From Ravibacter arvi (GTDB lineage: Bacteria; Bacteroidota; Bacteroidia; Cytophagales; Spirosomataceae): a DNA stretch of 64,000 nt. Below, piece by piece: positions 8,731 to 15,702 of the stretch (positions within the stretch are counted from its first letter, which is position 1; each line of letters begins with the position of its first letter). The position numbers were made by a program, and so were the translations under genes. The DNA lies in contig NZ_BAABEY010000026.1 in NCBI RefSeq assembly GCF_039540405.1, forward strand, positions 211,610 to 275,609. The letters run 5' to 3'. The notes beneath the pieces were generated by a model, which saw nothing but the letters and a program-made list of their open reading frames with translations, was not told where the DNA came from and made no database searches.

Positions 8731-9508
8731 GATCTGTCGACGCTCAGCCAACTCCCGGATACCTACATTTCCAAAGAGCTGCGGAAGACCGTTAGTGACA
8801 TCGTATATTCCTGCCGTGCGAAATCAGGCAAGCAGGAGGTAAAGATCTCTCTGCTTCTCGAACACAAGAGTAAGCTCGAAAAATTCGCGGCGGTACAGAT
8901 ATTAAGCTACATCGCCGCCGGCCATCTTAAACAAATCGCCCAGGATAAGACCATATCGCCGATTATCCCCGTTTTGTTATACCATGGGCGGGAGCGATGG
9001 CGCTATCGCACACTGGCTAGCCTTTTTAAAGAGCTCAACGAAGACCTTCTGCTCTTTATCCCGGACTACGAGTACATCTACCATGATCTGGGCTACACGG
9101 AATCAGACCTGGAAACCGCTATTATTAACAAGATCGAGCATTTATTTGCTGGAAATGGGAAAGGGGTTCTTATTCGGCGGCCGCCAAGTAAGGTTTTCGT
9201 TGGATAGTGAAAATTTCTACGTGGATCTGGTGCTCTACAATCGTTTGCTCCAATGCTTTGTGCTGGTGGATCTGAAAATTGGCAAACTCAAACACCAGGA
9301 TATAGGCCAAATGCAGATGTATGTAAATTACTACGACCGGTATGTCAAACAGGATTTTGAAAAACCCACAGTAGGGATCATAATCTGTAAAGACAGGAGC
9401 GAAGCAGTTGTAGAAACAACCTTGCCCAAAGAGAATAATACCATTTTTTCAAAAGAGTACAAACTGTACCTGCCAAGTAAGGATGCGCTAAAAGCACTTG
9501 TAAAGTGA
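8731..9508 (+). pseudogene. Chimeric remnant: Rpn nuclease N-part joined to YhcG/DUF1016 nuclease C-part, frameshifted
   Basis: From 8731 the frame reads DLSTLSQLPDTYISKELRK and continues as an Rpn protein without a start codon, through LLEHKSK and PVLLYHGRERW to IYHDLG (about 9093). There it switches without a break to YTESDLETAIINKIEH, the hallmark of the DUF1016/YhcG C-terminal nuclease. A one-base frameshift lies near 9135-9145. The shifted frame carries on with GKGFLFGGRQVRFSL, DLVLYNRLLQCFVLVDLKIG (PD-(D/E)XK D...DxK) and GQMQMYVNYYDR to the YhcG end at 9508. So two unrelated nuclease genes were joined at a shared YHDLG/YTESD point and then decayed. It has no start codon and no leader -7. 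The joint is seen in the sequence; the mechanism is inferred. Confidence 0.8.
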
Positions 9509-9535
9509 CGTTGATACACAGGTTGCATTCACCTC

Positions 9536-9593
9536 AAAAATTGAGGTAATCTTCTCCGCTGCATTCTCTCCAAAAAGGGCTATCTTTATCCTA
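9536..9593 (+). repeat. Shared leader box, copy 4 (upstream of XRE copy 1)
   Basis: AAAAATTGAGGTAATCTTCT through GGGCTATCTTTATCCTA. Nearly identical to copy 5 at 11131, and clearly related to copies 1-3 although the gene behind it belongs to a different family. A short palindrome of the CCTTCGAC...GCTCAGG family separates it from the ATG at 9681. Confidence 0.7.
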
Positions 9594-9680
9594 TCACTAA
9601 TCAGAGAGTTCCGTGACCGTCCACCGGTGGCTCCCTTCGACCGAGCTCAGGGGCTGAAAAAACCCAAATGCTATACTACT

Positions 9681-10108
9681 ATGTCAGACCACAAAAAAGT
9701 ACACCAAGGCCGCAACATCCGCCGATTCCGTGAGATGCTAAACCTCAAGCAAGAAGCCATCGCCTGGGAGTTGAGCTGGTCCCTCCATACGTCGGGAAGA
9801 ACCAGCAGAAGTTATCCCTCCTCGAGCAGAAGGAAGCCATCGACGACGCCATTCTACGACAGGTATCCCAAATATTGAAAATCCCGGTGGAAGCGATTAA
9901 GAATTTTGATGAGGAAAATGCGGTGAATGTGATTGCCAATACGTTTACCCACTGTAGCCAACCGGCATCAGTGTTCTATAACTCAACTATCAACCCGATA
10001 GAGAAAATTCTTGAACTACACGATCAGAAGATCGCCCTTTACGAGCGGATGATAAAAGAGAAGGATGAGATGGTGGCGAGGATGGAGCGGTTGTTAGCGG
10101 GGAAGTGA
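9681..10108 (+). pseudogene. XRE-type helix-turn-helix regulator, frameshifted in the DNA-binding domain (copy 1)
   Basis: Starts MSDHKKVHQGRNIRRFREML and matches the second copy at 11371 up to EAIAWEL. There a 14-base insertion relative to copy 2 shifts the frame, so the ORF ends after out-of-frame residues. The correct frame resumes (KLSLLEQKEAIDD, then KIPVEAIKNFDEENAVNVI) and runs through the family's C-terminal coiled coil, KILELHDQKIALYERM, to the stop at 10108. An intact gene would encode about 135 residues. This small XRE family (HTH, VEAIKNFDEE linker, C-terminal coiled coil) is widespread in Cytophagales; its targets are unknown. The break lies inside the HTH, so DNA binding is most likely lost. 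Confidence 0.78.
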
Positions 10109-10174
10109 CATAGCATTTGTCATCAACCATTTTGGCTTCGGACGGGTTTCTACCGACCGACGAGATAGCTCACC

Positions 10175-10540
10175 TCACACACCGAGCACGACAGCCGGGT
10201 CAATATCCAGCTTGAGGCTTATTTCCCTGGCCACTTTCAGAGTCGGTTCTGTTTTCCCGGTCAGGTATTCGCTTACTCTGGAAGTACTGACACCCAGCAG
10301 TTCCGACAGCCTTTTTTGATTAAGTTCTCTTTCATGCATACGCAACCGGATCACATCAGTGAGCAATGGCTTTTGCAAAGGATCTTTGGATTCTTCGTAG
10401 TCGGCTGCAAGGTCCGAGAGTAAATCGAGCTCAATAAAATTCTGGTCCGTTACAGGTGTATCATTCCCGACAACAGCAAGCAACTCCTCGATCCTGGCGC
10501 AAATCGCCTTATATTCTTTCTCTGTTTGTATTGCTCTCAT
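10175..10540 (-). CDS. higA: HigA-type XRE antitoxin
   Basis: A 121-residue protein: an N-terminal helical part (about residues 1-55) with the family motif EKEYKAICARIEELL, then an HTH_3 domain (about 60-118, RELNQKRLSELLGVSTSRVSEYLTGKTEP in segments). This is the COG5499-type antitoxin that pairs with HigB RNases, neutralising the toxin and repressing the operon. It lies 6 bases downstream of the toxin gene on the same strand, the toxin-first order typical of higBA. The start MRAIQTEKEY is the only sensible one. It appears intact. Confidence 0.88.
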   Translation of the reverse strand: MRAIQTEKEYKAICARIEELLAVVGNDTPVTDQNFIELDLLSDLAADYEESKDPLQKPLLTDVIRLRMHERELNQKRLSELLGVSTSRVSEYLTGKTEPTLKVAREISLKLDIDPAVVLGV

Positions 10541-10546
10541 TACTTT

Positions 10547-10843
10547 CTAAATGTTCTTGCTATCAATCCGGTCGTAATCTTTATGGTTGCCAATGAAACG
10601 AATGTAAACCTTTTTTGAGGCGAATATAACAATGGCAACCAGTAGATAGTCATTCCCTTTAATATTGAACACAAATCGATTGTTGCCCACATAATCCACA
10701 CTGTTAAACGTTTTCTTCATGTCGTGGAAATTATCCCATTCACTCCTCAGCGTTTTGAAATACCAATCCCGCAAAGGAATATCGGCATCAGGATGCTTTC
10801 CCGAAAACTCCTTTATCCGGGAAAAAGTAACGATCCGCATCAA
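10547..10843 (-). CDS. higB: HigB-family type II toxin (mRNA interferase)
   Basis: A 98-residue RelE-superfamily protein. Visible HigB features: MRIVTFSRIKEFSGKHPDA at the N-terminus, the tryptophan-rich PLRDWYFKTLRSEWDNFHDM, the strand VGNNRFVFNIKGNDYLLV, and the C-terminal YIRFIGNHKDYDRID. HigB cleaves ribosome-bound mRNA and is held in check by HigA, encoded just downstream. Two adjacent methionines (10843 and 10840) could both start translation. CAAAATTA at 10868-10875 reads TAATTTTG on the coding strand, a -7 match 25 bases before the start, without a clear -33 element. The pair is intact and sits between two decayed XRE genes. Confidence 0.9.
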   Translation of the reverse strand: MMRIVTFSRIKEFSGKHPDADIPLRDWYFKTLRSEWDNFHDMKKTFNSVDYVGNNRFVFNIKGNDYLLVAIVIFASKKVYIRFIGNHKDYDRIDSKNI

Positions 10844-11130
10844 TAGGTGTTCTAGTTATTCAACAGTCAAAATTAAGAAAAATTCCAAAAAATAGAATAA
10901 TATTTTGAAATTCAAAACAAAACGCCCCGCGCAATAATAAACGGACAAATAGCGATAGAACAGGCAGATTTTCACCAGCTGGCTTCAGCCTCGAAATTAT
11001 AATTCGTGCTTGTGGCATCACGGATCGAATCTTGGAAGTAACAAATGAAAAATCAGTGTGTTAGCCCCTTACTTTCGACGGCCGAACGAGCTGGGCCTAA
11101 GGGTTAAGATACAACTATCTGTTCACCGCA

Positions 11131-11186
11131 AAAATTGAGGTAATCTTCTCCGCTGCCTTCTCCCCAAAAAGCCGTATCTTTACCCT
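11131..11186 (+). repeat. Shared leader box, copy 5 (upstream of XRE copy 2)
   Basis: AAAATTGAGGTAATCTTCTC through AAAAAGCCGTATCTTTACCC. It keeps the GCCGTATCTT end of the Rpn leader and the GGTAATCTTCTCCGCTGC centre of copy 4, linking the two groups. The remainder of the 10844-11130 gap is AT-rich and shows nothing I recognise. Confidence 0.7.
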
Positions 11187-11365
11187 ACCCTTCGACGAGC
11201 TCAGGGGCCAATGGCGGCGGCTGAGCAGCCTGCCCTGAGGATACTCGAAGGGTCGGAGCCAAAGCTACGGGGAATCCAAAACCAAAGCGGGCCCTTCGAC
11301 CGCAGCGGCGGACCGTGAGCTCAGGGGCCGAAACGGTGACTGAGCCTGTCGAAGTCAAAACTATA
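11187..11365 (+). repeat. Cluster of CCTTCGAC/GCTCAGG short palindromic repeats
   Basis: Several copies of CCCTTCGACGAGCTCAGGGG and its inverted forms lie between leader box 5 and the XRE start at 11371, pushing the box about 185 bases from its gene. The same short family occurs near 9635, 15540, 17580-17700, 17870-18000 and 51080-51530. Confidence 0.65.
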
Positions 11366-11370
11366 CTACC

Positions 11371-11788
11371 ATGCCCGAACCCAAAAAAGTACACCAAGGC
11401 CGCAACATCCGCCGCTTCCGGGAGATGTTGAACCTCAAGCAAGAAGCCATCGCCTGGGAGCTGGGCGAAGACTGGAACCAGCAGAAGGTATCCCTACTCG
11501 AGCAGAAGGAAGCCATCGACGATGCCATTCTACGACAGGTGTCCCAAATATTAAAAATACCCGTGGAAGCGATTAAGAATTTTGATGAGGAAAATGCGGT
11601 GAATGTGATTGCGAATACGTTTAACAGCAGTGACTTCAAAGGGAATTCTGCGGTATTCAATATCAAACCAGTTTTTGACCCAAAAGGTTATCCAAATTCA
11701 TGAAGAAAAGATTGAACTTTATGAACGGATGCTTAAAGAGAAGGATGAGTTTTTGGCGAGGTTGGAGCGGTTGTTGGGGGCTAAGTAA
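11371..11788 (+). pseudogene. XRE-type helix-turn-helix regulator, intact HTH but frameshifted tail (copy 2)
   Basis: MPEPKKVHQGRNIRRFREML starts a complete HTH domain (about residues 8-75, with QKVSLLEQKEAIDDAILRQV) and the VEAIKNFDEENAVNVI linker. After FNIKPVFDP a one-base shift ends the frame at 11703 (110 residues). The family coiled coil (IQIHEEKIELYERM, then EKDEFLARLERLL) continues in the next frame to a stop at 11788. Because the HTH is whole, a truncated DNA-binding protein could still be made; the lost coiled coil is probably the oligomerisation part (inference). Paralogue of the gene at 9681, broken at a different place, so the two were damaged independently. Confidence 0.75.
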
Positions 11789-11906
11789 AAAATACAAGTA
11801 AGAAGAGTTTAATGCTACAAGTCAGTTTTTCAGTAGAATTAATTAGTTCACCAGCCAAACTATTACAAAACTGATTGCTATACATTCGCTTTATTTCAGG
11901 CTGAAA

Positions 11907-12788
11907 TTATAAGAAGATAAATTTCTTAATTAACAGCGGAAGATAAATTTCTCTATCATTTTCAACTAGATTTTCTTTTTCAGGTAAGGAAATTTTCAAA
12001 TTAAGATTCAGCTTTCTGTCTAAGTTGAATTGTAATTGTCTGCCATTTGTTGGCTGCATTAACTGAATAAAACTGGCTTTACCAATTATTGGTATAAGTT
12101 GTTTAGCTACTTCAAGACTAAAGTCAAAAGTCCCGAGATATGCAGTATCTTCATCGCCAATTGATGCAGAGAAACTAAAGAGATCATCGTTATACTTTAT
12201 TATAAATAAAGGATTTACATCTATAATAAGAAGTGAATCTGAACTCTTGAAGCCTAATCTTTTAATATGAAGCCCAAAGTCCTTGCTCAGCTTTTCGTCA
12301 GGATAGACAAAGACCTTTGATGGGCCAATAAGCTCTTTCAACATACTTCTGTATAGGTCAATAGCTCTTAACGAAATATCAAATAGCGGCTTAGGTCTAC
12401 TAATGTTATAAAGAACAAAATGGCGTCCGTTGCACAGCGCAAAATAGTTTACCCTAATTTCAGGGTGTATAGCATAAGAATATGCCTGCTCAATATGTTT
12501 AGTGTCGGTTATAGATTCAATAGGTGATTTCGCCTCCAATATCCAAGCGGGTTTTTCGGTAACTTGCATTAGATAATCTGGAATTACAGTAACACTCTTT
12601 CGGCTCGAACCGATAGAAACAAAGGGATGCTTTAATCCATGATTTCGGATGACTTGTGTATTTCCAGAATTGGTGTATCCAAGATCTTTAATTAAGGGCG
12701 CTATCAATTCCTCCCGAACACTTTCCTCCTTAAATCTTGGGTCGTCCAACAATGAGAAATTAAAGTCCTTAAATAGTTTGTCTTCCAT
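11907..12788 (-). CDS. Stand-alone PD-(D/E)XK nuclease with an HSDR_N (type I restriction R-subunit N-terminal) domain
   Basis: From the ATG at 12788 this is a 293-residue protein. The HSDR_N pattern is clear: E25/E26-SVREELIAPLIKDLGY, then IPD (D71) and ILEAK (E85, K87), the PD-(D/E)XK catalytic residues, then EQAYSYAIHPEIRVNYFALCNG. The second half has no helicase or methylase domain and is not recognised. The frame is open upstream to 12959, but the extra codons fall in an imperfect palindrome that looks non-coding, so the inner start is preferred. HSDR_N proteins without a motor occur in restriction and other defence islands. It follows the PARIS-like pair on the same strand, 176 bases after the TOPRIM gene, and shares its low GC, which suggests co-acquisition. 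Whether it takes part in the same system is unknown. Confidence 0.78.
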   Translation of the reverse strand: MEDKLFKDFNFSLLDDPRFKEESVREELIAPLIKDLGYTNSGNTQVIRNHGLKHPFVSIGSSRKSVTVIPDYLMQVTEKPAWILEAKSPIESITDTKHIEQAYSYAIHPEIRVNYFALCNGRHFVLYNISRPKPLFDISLRAIDLYRSMLKELIGPSKVFVYPDEKLSKDFGLHIKRLGFKSSDSLLIIDVNPLFIIKYNDDLFSFSASIGDEDTAYLGTFDFSLEVAKQLIPIIGKASFIQLMQPTNGRQLQFNLDRKLNLNLKISLPEKENLVENDREIYLPLLIKKFIFL

Positions 12789-12825
12789 TTCTTTTCTGAG
12801 AAGGTGTAAGCTCGTTAAAAGTGAA

Positions 12826-12957
12826 GAATAACGGTTTGGCGATTGGCGAAGTGGCGGATTTCGGAGCACAAAACTGTCAATATACCACAAAAGTTGATGC
12901 GAGGTAGAATGTTCAATCAACCACTTCACCCGCCATTGATCCAAACGCCTGTTAGGC
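12826..12957 (-). repeat. Imperfect palindrome of about 132 bp resembling an integron attC site
   Basis: Read on the minus strand the element begins GCCTAACAGGCGTTTGG and ends CGCCAAACCGTTATTC; internal stretches ATGGCGGGTGAAGTGG and CCGCCACTTCGCCAATC pair with each other. GCCTAAC fits the attC R'' consensus RYYYAAC exactly, while the other end GTTATTC fits GTTRRRY only partly. It sits between the stop of the TOPRIM gene and the start of the HSDR_N nuclease. It could instead be a common Bacteroidota intergenic repeat. No integrase gene is in the window. Confidence 0.5.
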
Positions 12958-12964
12958 ACAGTTA

Positions 12965-13834
12965 TTATATTTTCTCTTTTATAAAACTTAGTCTTTTAAT
13001 GTCGCATTTGTCAGCTAGAAATAGTTTAAATGAATTCTTAGGAACTAAACTTTTACCTTTATCAATGCAGTAATTAATTCTAAATTGAAATAAAGGAATT
13101 AAATAGTTTTTTGCTGAAACAATTCGCAATAATGTCATATTGTTAGTTTTCCATTTGTCAGAAATAGATATATAGTCATTTGAGTATGTATCGTCGGGAT
13201 TAACAATACCATTAATGACAAATCTTTGAATAATCTCAGATTTGATCTCTTGTGAATATTGACTTATGGAATCTTTATCTAGTATAGTCTGTTTTCCATT
13301 TTGAGTTAAGAAGTCGTGAGCATTTTTAATGATTGGCCCACCGCCATATTTCCTTAAAATTGCAAAATTTATGAAAAGGTCTATTAAACATGGAGCATTG
13401 TATTCTAACCATTTACTAAAATTGAGTTTATTTTTCAAATTGTCACGAGTCTCGCTCCCGTTTGAAAAGTAAATTAATTCAATCCCGCCTGTTTCATCTA
13501 TTAAATAATTCTCAATGCAGTAAGAATCTAATACGATTAAATTTCCTGTTGTCTTTCTATTTGTATCAAGAATCAGCTCCAAATCACCATCAATCATATA
13601 AATTTTTCTCCTTTTGTCAGCATTATCTTGATTGTCAAAAGCATTCAATACATTAGTCTTACATCCTAAAGGTGTAACATCATTGATTTTTATTTCGTCA
13701 CCTAAAACCCTTTTAAAAAGTGTTCTATAAAATTCCTTATCTGCAACTTTATCTTCTGTATATATGTCAATATCGTTTCTATATGAAAAAAACTTAGGCA
13801 AAGCCTTTAATGCTTTATATCCAAACTCTAACAT
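12965..13834 (-). CDS. ariB: DUF4435/TOPRIM-like effector of a PARIS-type defence system (AriB-like)
   Basis: The ATG at 13834 gives 289 residues; it lies 8 bases after the ATPase stop, and longer frames would overlap the ATPase. DUF4435 marks are visible: YTEDKVADKEFY with E27 and D28 (TOPRIM glutamate), YMIDGDLE with D82 and D84 (DxD) and LDSYCIENYLID (residues 102-113). In PARIS, AriB is a TOPRIM nuclease released from the AriA ATPase scaffold when phage anti-restriction proteins are sensed, and it then cuts host tRNA to stop infection. The order ATPase then DUF4435 is the PARIS order, and E27 corresponds well to the known N-terminal catalytic glutamate. AT-rich compared with its surroundings, consistent with transfer. 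Assignment rests on motifs and gene order, not on a search. A related ATPase-DUF4435 system outside strict PARIS is possible. Confidence 0.72.
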   Translation of the reverse strand: MLEFGYKALKALPKFFSYRNDIDIYTEDKVADKEFYRTLFKRVLGDEIKINDVTPLGCKTNVLNAFDNQDNADKRRKIYMIDGDLELILDTNRKTTGNLIVLDSYCIENYLIDETGGIELIYFSNGSETRDNLKNKLNFSKWLEYNAPCLIDLFINFAILRKYGGGPIIKNAHDFLTQNGKQTILDKDSISQYSQEIKSEIIQRFVINGIVNPDDTYSNDYISISDKWKTNNMTLLRIVSAKNYLIPLFQFRINYCIDKGKSLVPKNSFKLFLADKCDIKRLSFIKEKI

Positions 13835-13842
13835 ACTGTCAA

Positions 13843-15201
13843 TTAATTTAAGTCTGCTAAATCCTGAAACAATGATTCTGAATTGTCTCCAATAATTGCA
13901 GGAGAATGTGTAGCTAGAATGAATTGAGTTCGTGGACTTGCAGTTAAGATTGAGTTTACGAATATTTCTTGCCAAGCTAAATGAAGGGAAACTTCTGGTT
14001 CATCAATGATAAAGATACCTGATTCATTTTTGTATTTTTCTTCGAAATATATCAAATGACCTAACATTGTTACAATTTGCTTCTCACCAGAAGACAATTC
14101 GTAAATATTAGCGATTTTGCCGTTTTTAAACTTGACTTTTAATTCGCCTTGTGGGTCGATAAGAAGTTCCTTCTTACTCTCACTAAAAAAACTATTTATA
14201 ATATTTTTTGTTTTTTCAATTGGCTCATAGAGTTTATCTAACTCTTTTTGATATGCAAGATTATAAGTTATTAATTCATTTATCCTTTTTAATTGAGGCT
14301 GATTATTAAACCACTTTTGAAAAATGTGGATATTATCTAAATCTATTTCATCACCCTTTTTCTTGCCTTGAATTTCATTCAAGTTTCTCAAAGTAGCTTC
14401 AAGTTGGTCAAAAAAATTGTTTATATGCTCTGTAAATCCTGTTATTCTTAAATTCTCAAAAGCTTCAATAGCTTCTTTTCTTTTGCCCTTAAGTTCGCGA
14501 AAATCCTTAACAATATTTAGTTCTTGACTTTCTAAAAACTCAAAAGATTGTAATAGAATTTTGTTTTTAAAATCTTGATTTATTTTGGGTTGTTCAGAAG
14601 CTATAATTCTCACGTAATCATATATTACTTCTTGAATTTCCATGAGACTAATATTGAGAGGGTCATTTTGAGGGTAGTGCCTATATCTTCTTCTAAACAA
14701 AAAGTTTTGACGCATTTTGTCAATTTGTTGACCTTCATAAACTCTTCTATCAAGTCCCAAAAATAAAGGGGTAGTCAAACTCTTAATTGCCTGGACAACT
14801 TCGTGTTTGTCAAATGCCTCAATAATAAACCGCATTTTTTCACTAGAGTCGTCATTGTCAAGTTCATTTAATTGTATTTGGCTTATACGATTGAAAACTC
14901 CCTCCAATGGCTCACCACCATTAGTTTTTAAACTCAATTTTACTTCATTGTTATCATTGTTTTTAGTTGCAGTAATAGTAATTAGTCCCTTGTTTGGTTC
15001 ATCGCATATCAATTCCACTTCATTAAAGTCAATGCTGTTAATGTAGTTAAAAGAAGGTGAAATAAGTCCAAGAATAAGCTTTAGTACAGAAGTCTTCCCA
15101 GTACCATTTATACCAATTAAAAAAGTCAAACGTTCGTGAAAGTCGATTTTATAATTTAAATACCCGTGTACGTTACTAGCTTCAAATTTTAAGAGTTTCA
15201 T
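13843..15201 (-). CDS. ariA: AAA/ABC-type ATPase of a PARIS-type defence system (AriA-like)
   Basis: A 452-residue SMC/RecF-like ATPase. Walker A is GINGTGKTS (residues 30-38) after the RecF-like start MKLLKFEASNVHGYLNYKI. A long helical insertion (about 190-340) forms the coiled coil. The ABC signature LSSGEKQ lies near 367, Walker B IFIIDEPEVSLH near 393-404, and the H-loop ATHSPAI near 432. This is the AAA_15/AAA_21 (OLD-like) class used by PARIS AriA, where six ATPase subunits hold AriB inactive until a viral trigger is bound. All nucleotide-binding motifs are intact. It is the first gene of an operon with the DUF4435 gene. Other two-gene ATPase defence systems share the fold; the DUF4435 partner is what points to PARIS. 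Confidence 0.78.
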   Translation of the reverse strand: MKLLKFEASNVHGYLNYKIDFHERLTFLIGINGTGKTSVLKLILGLISPSFNYINSIDFNEVELICDEPNKGLITITATKNNDNNEVKLSLKTNGGEPLEGVFNRISQIQLNELDNDDSSEKMRFIIEAFDKHEVVQAIKSLTTPLFLGLDRRVYEGQQIDKMRQNFLFRRRYRHYPQNDPLNISLMEIQEVIYDYVRIIASEQPKINQDFKNKILLQSFEFLESQELNIVKDFRELKGKRKEAIEAFENLRITGFTEHINNFFDQLEATLRNLNEIQGKKKGDEIDLDNIHIFQKWFNNQPQLKRINELITYNLAYQKELDKLYEPIEKTKNIINSFFSESKKELLIDPQGELKVKFKNGKIANIYELSSGEKQIVTMLGHLIYFEEKYKNESGIFIIDEPEVSLHLAWQEIFVNSILTASPRTQFILATHSPAIIGDNSESLFQDLADLN

Positions 15202-15702
15202 TAGTTTTTAGTTTATATCCTATCGTTTTATAATATTGCTGCTAACTTATTTATATACGCTACAGAGTATAATTTTATAGCGCCAATACAGCTACTACTG
15301 ATCCTATTTGCGCTATCGCTGTTGCGTATTTTTTTTTGTGACTCTTCTAATAGGGGCTCTTTACTAACATATAGTCAACAAAGAAGGCCTCCATCCGGCG
15401 GATTAGAAGGAACCGTTTATAAAAAAGTACATTATTGGATTCTAGAGGATTCATCACAACAGAGGATTATTTCAAACTTACAATATATCAAAAAATCGAA
15501 TATTTTCTAAAATACATCTCATATTTTGAGTAAACGGTCCCCTTCGGCAGGCTCAGGGACCACCTTCCCTTCGGCTAAGCTCGGGGCAGGCTGACTCAGG
15601 CCAGGCCAGCTCTATAACGCCAGTCTGCCAACGCCTTTTCCTTAGAACTATAGTATGTAGCCTAACGCCCCTACCTATTCGCAGACCAACGCCGTCGTAC
15701 GC
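15202..15702. other. Gene-free AT-rich gap with a MITE-like inverted repeat
   Basis: No convincing gene. GGAACCGTTTA at 15409-15419 is mirrored by TAAACGGTCC at 15531-15540, enclosing an AT-rich 132-bp segment like a miniature inverted-repeat element. From 15538 on there are short CCTTCGGC...GCTCAGGG palindromes. This gap marks the right edge of the low-GC defence island. Confidence 0.5.

Noticed and set aside
15322..15510. A 62-codon plus-strand frame in the gap after the defence genes
   Set aside because: It runs into the inverted-repeat segment, has no recognisable domain or promoter, and its composition looks non-coding.
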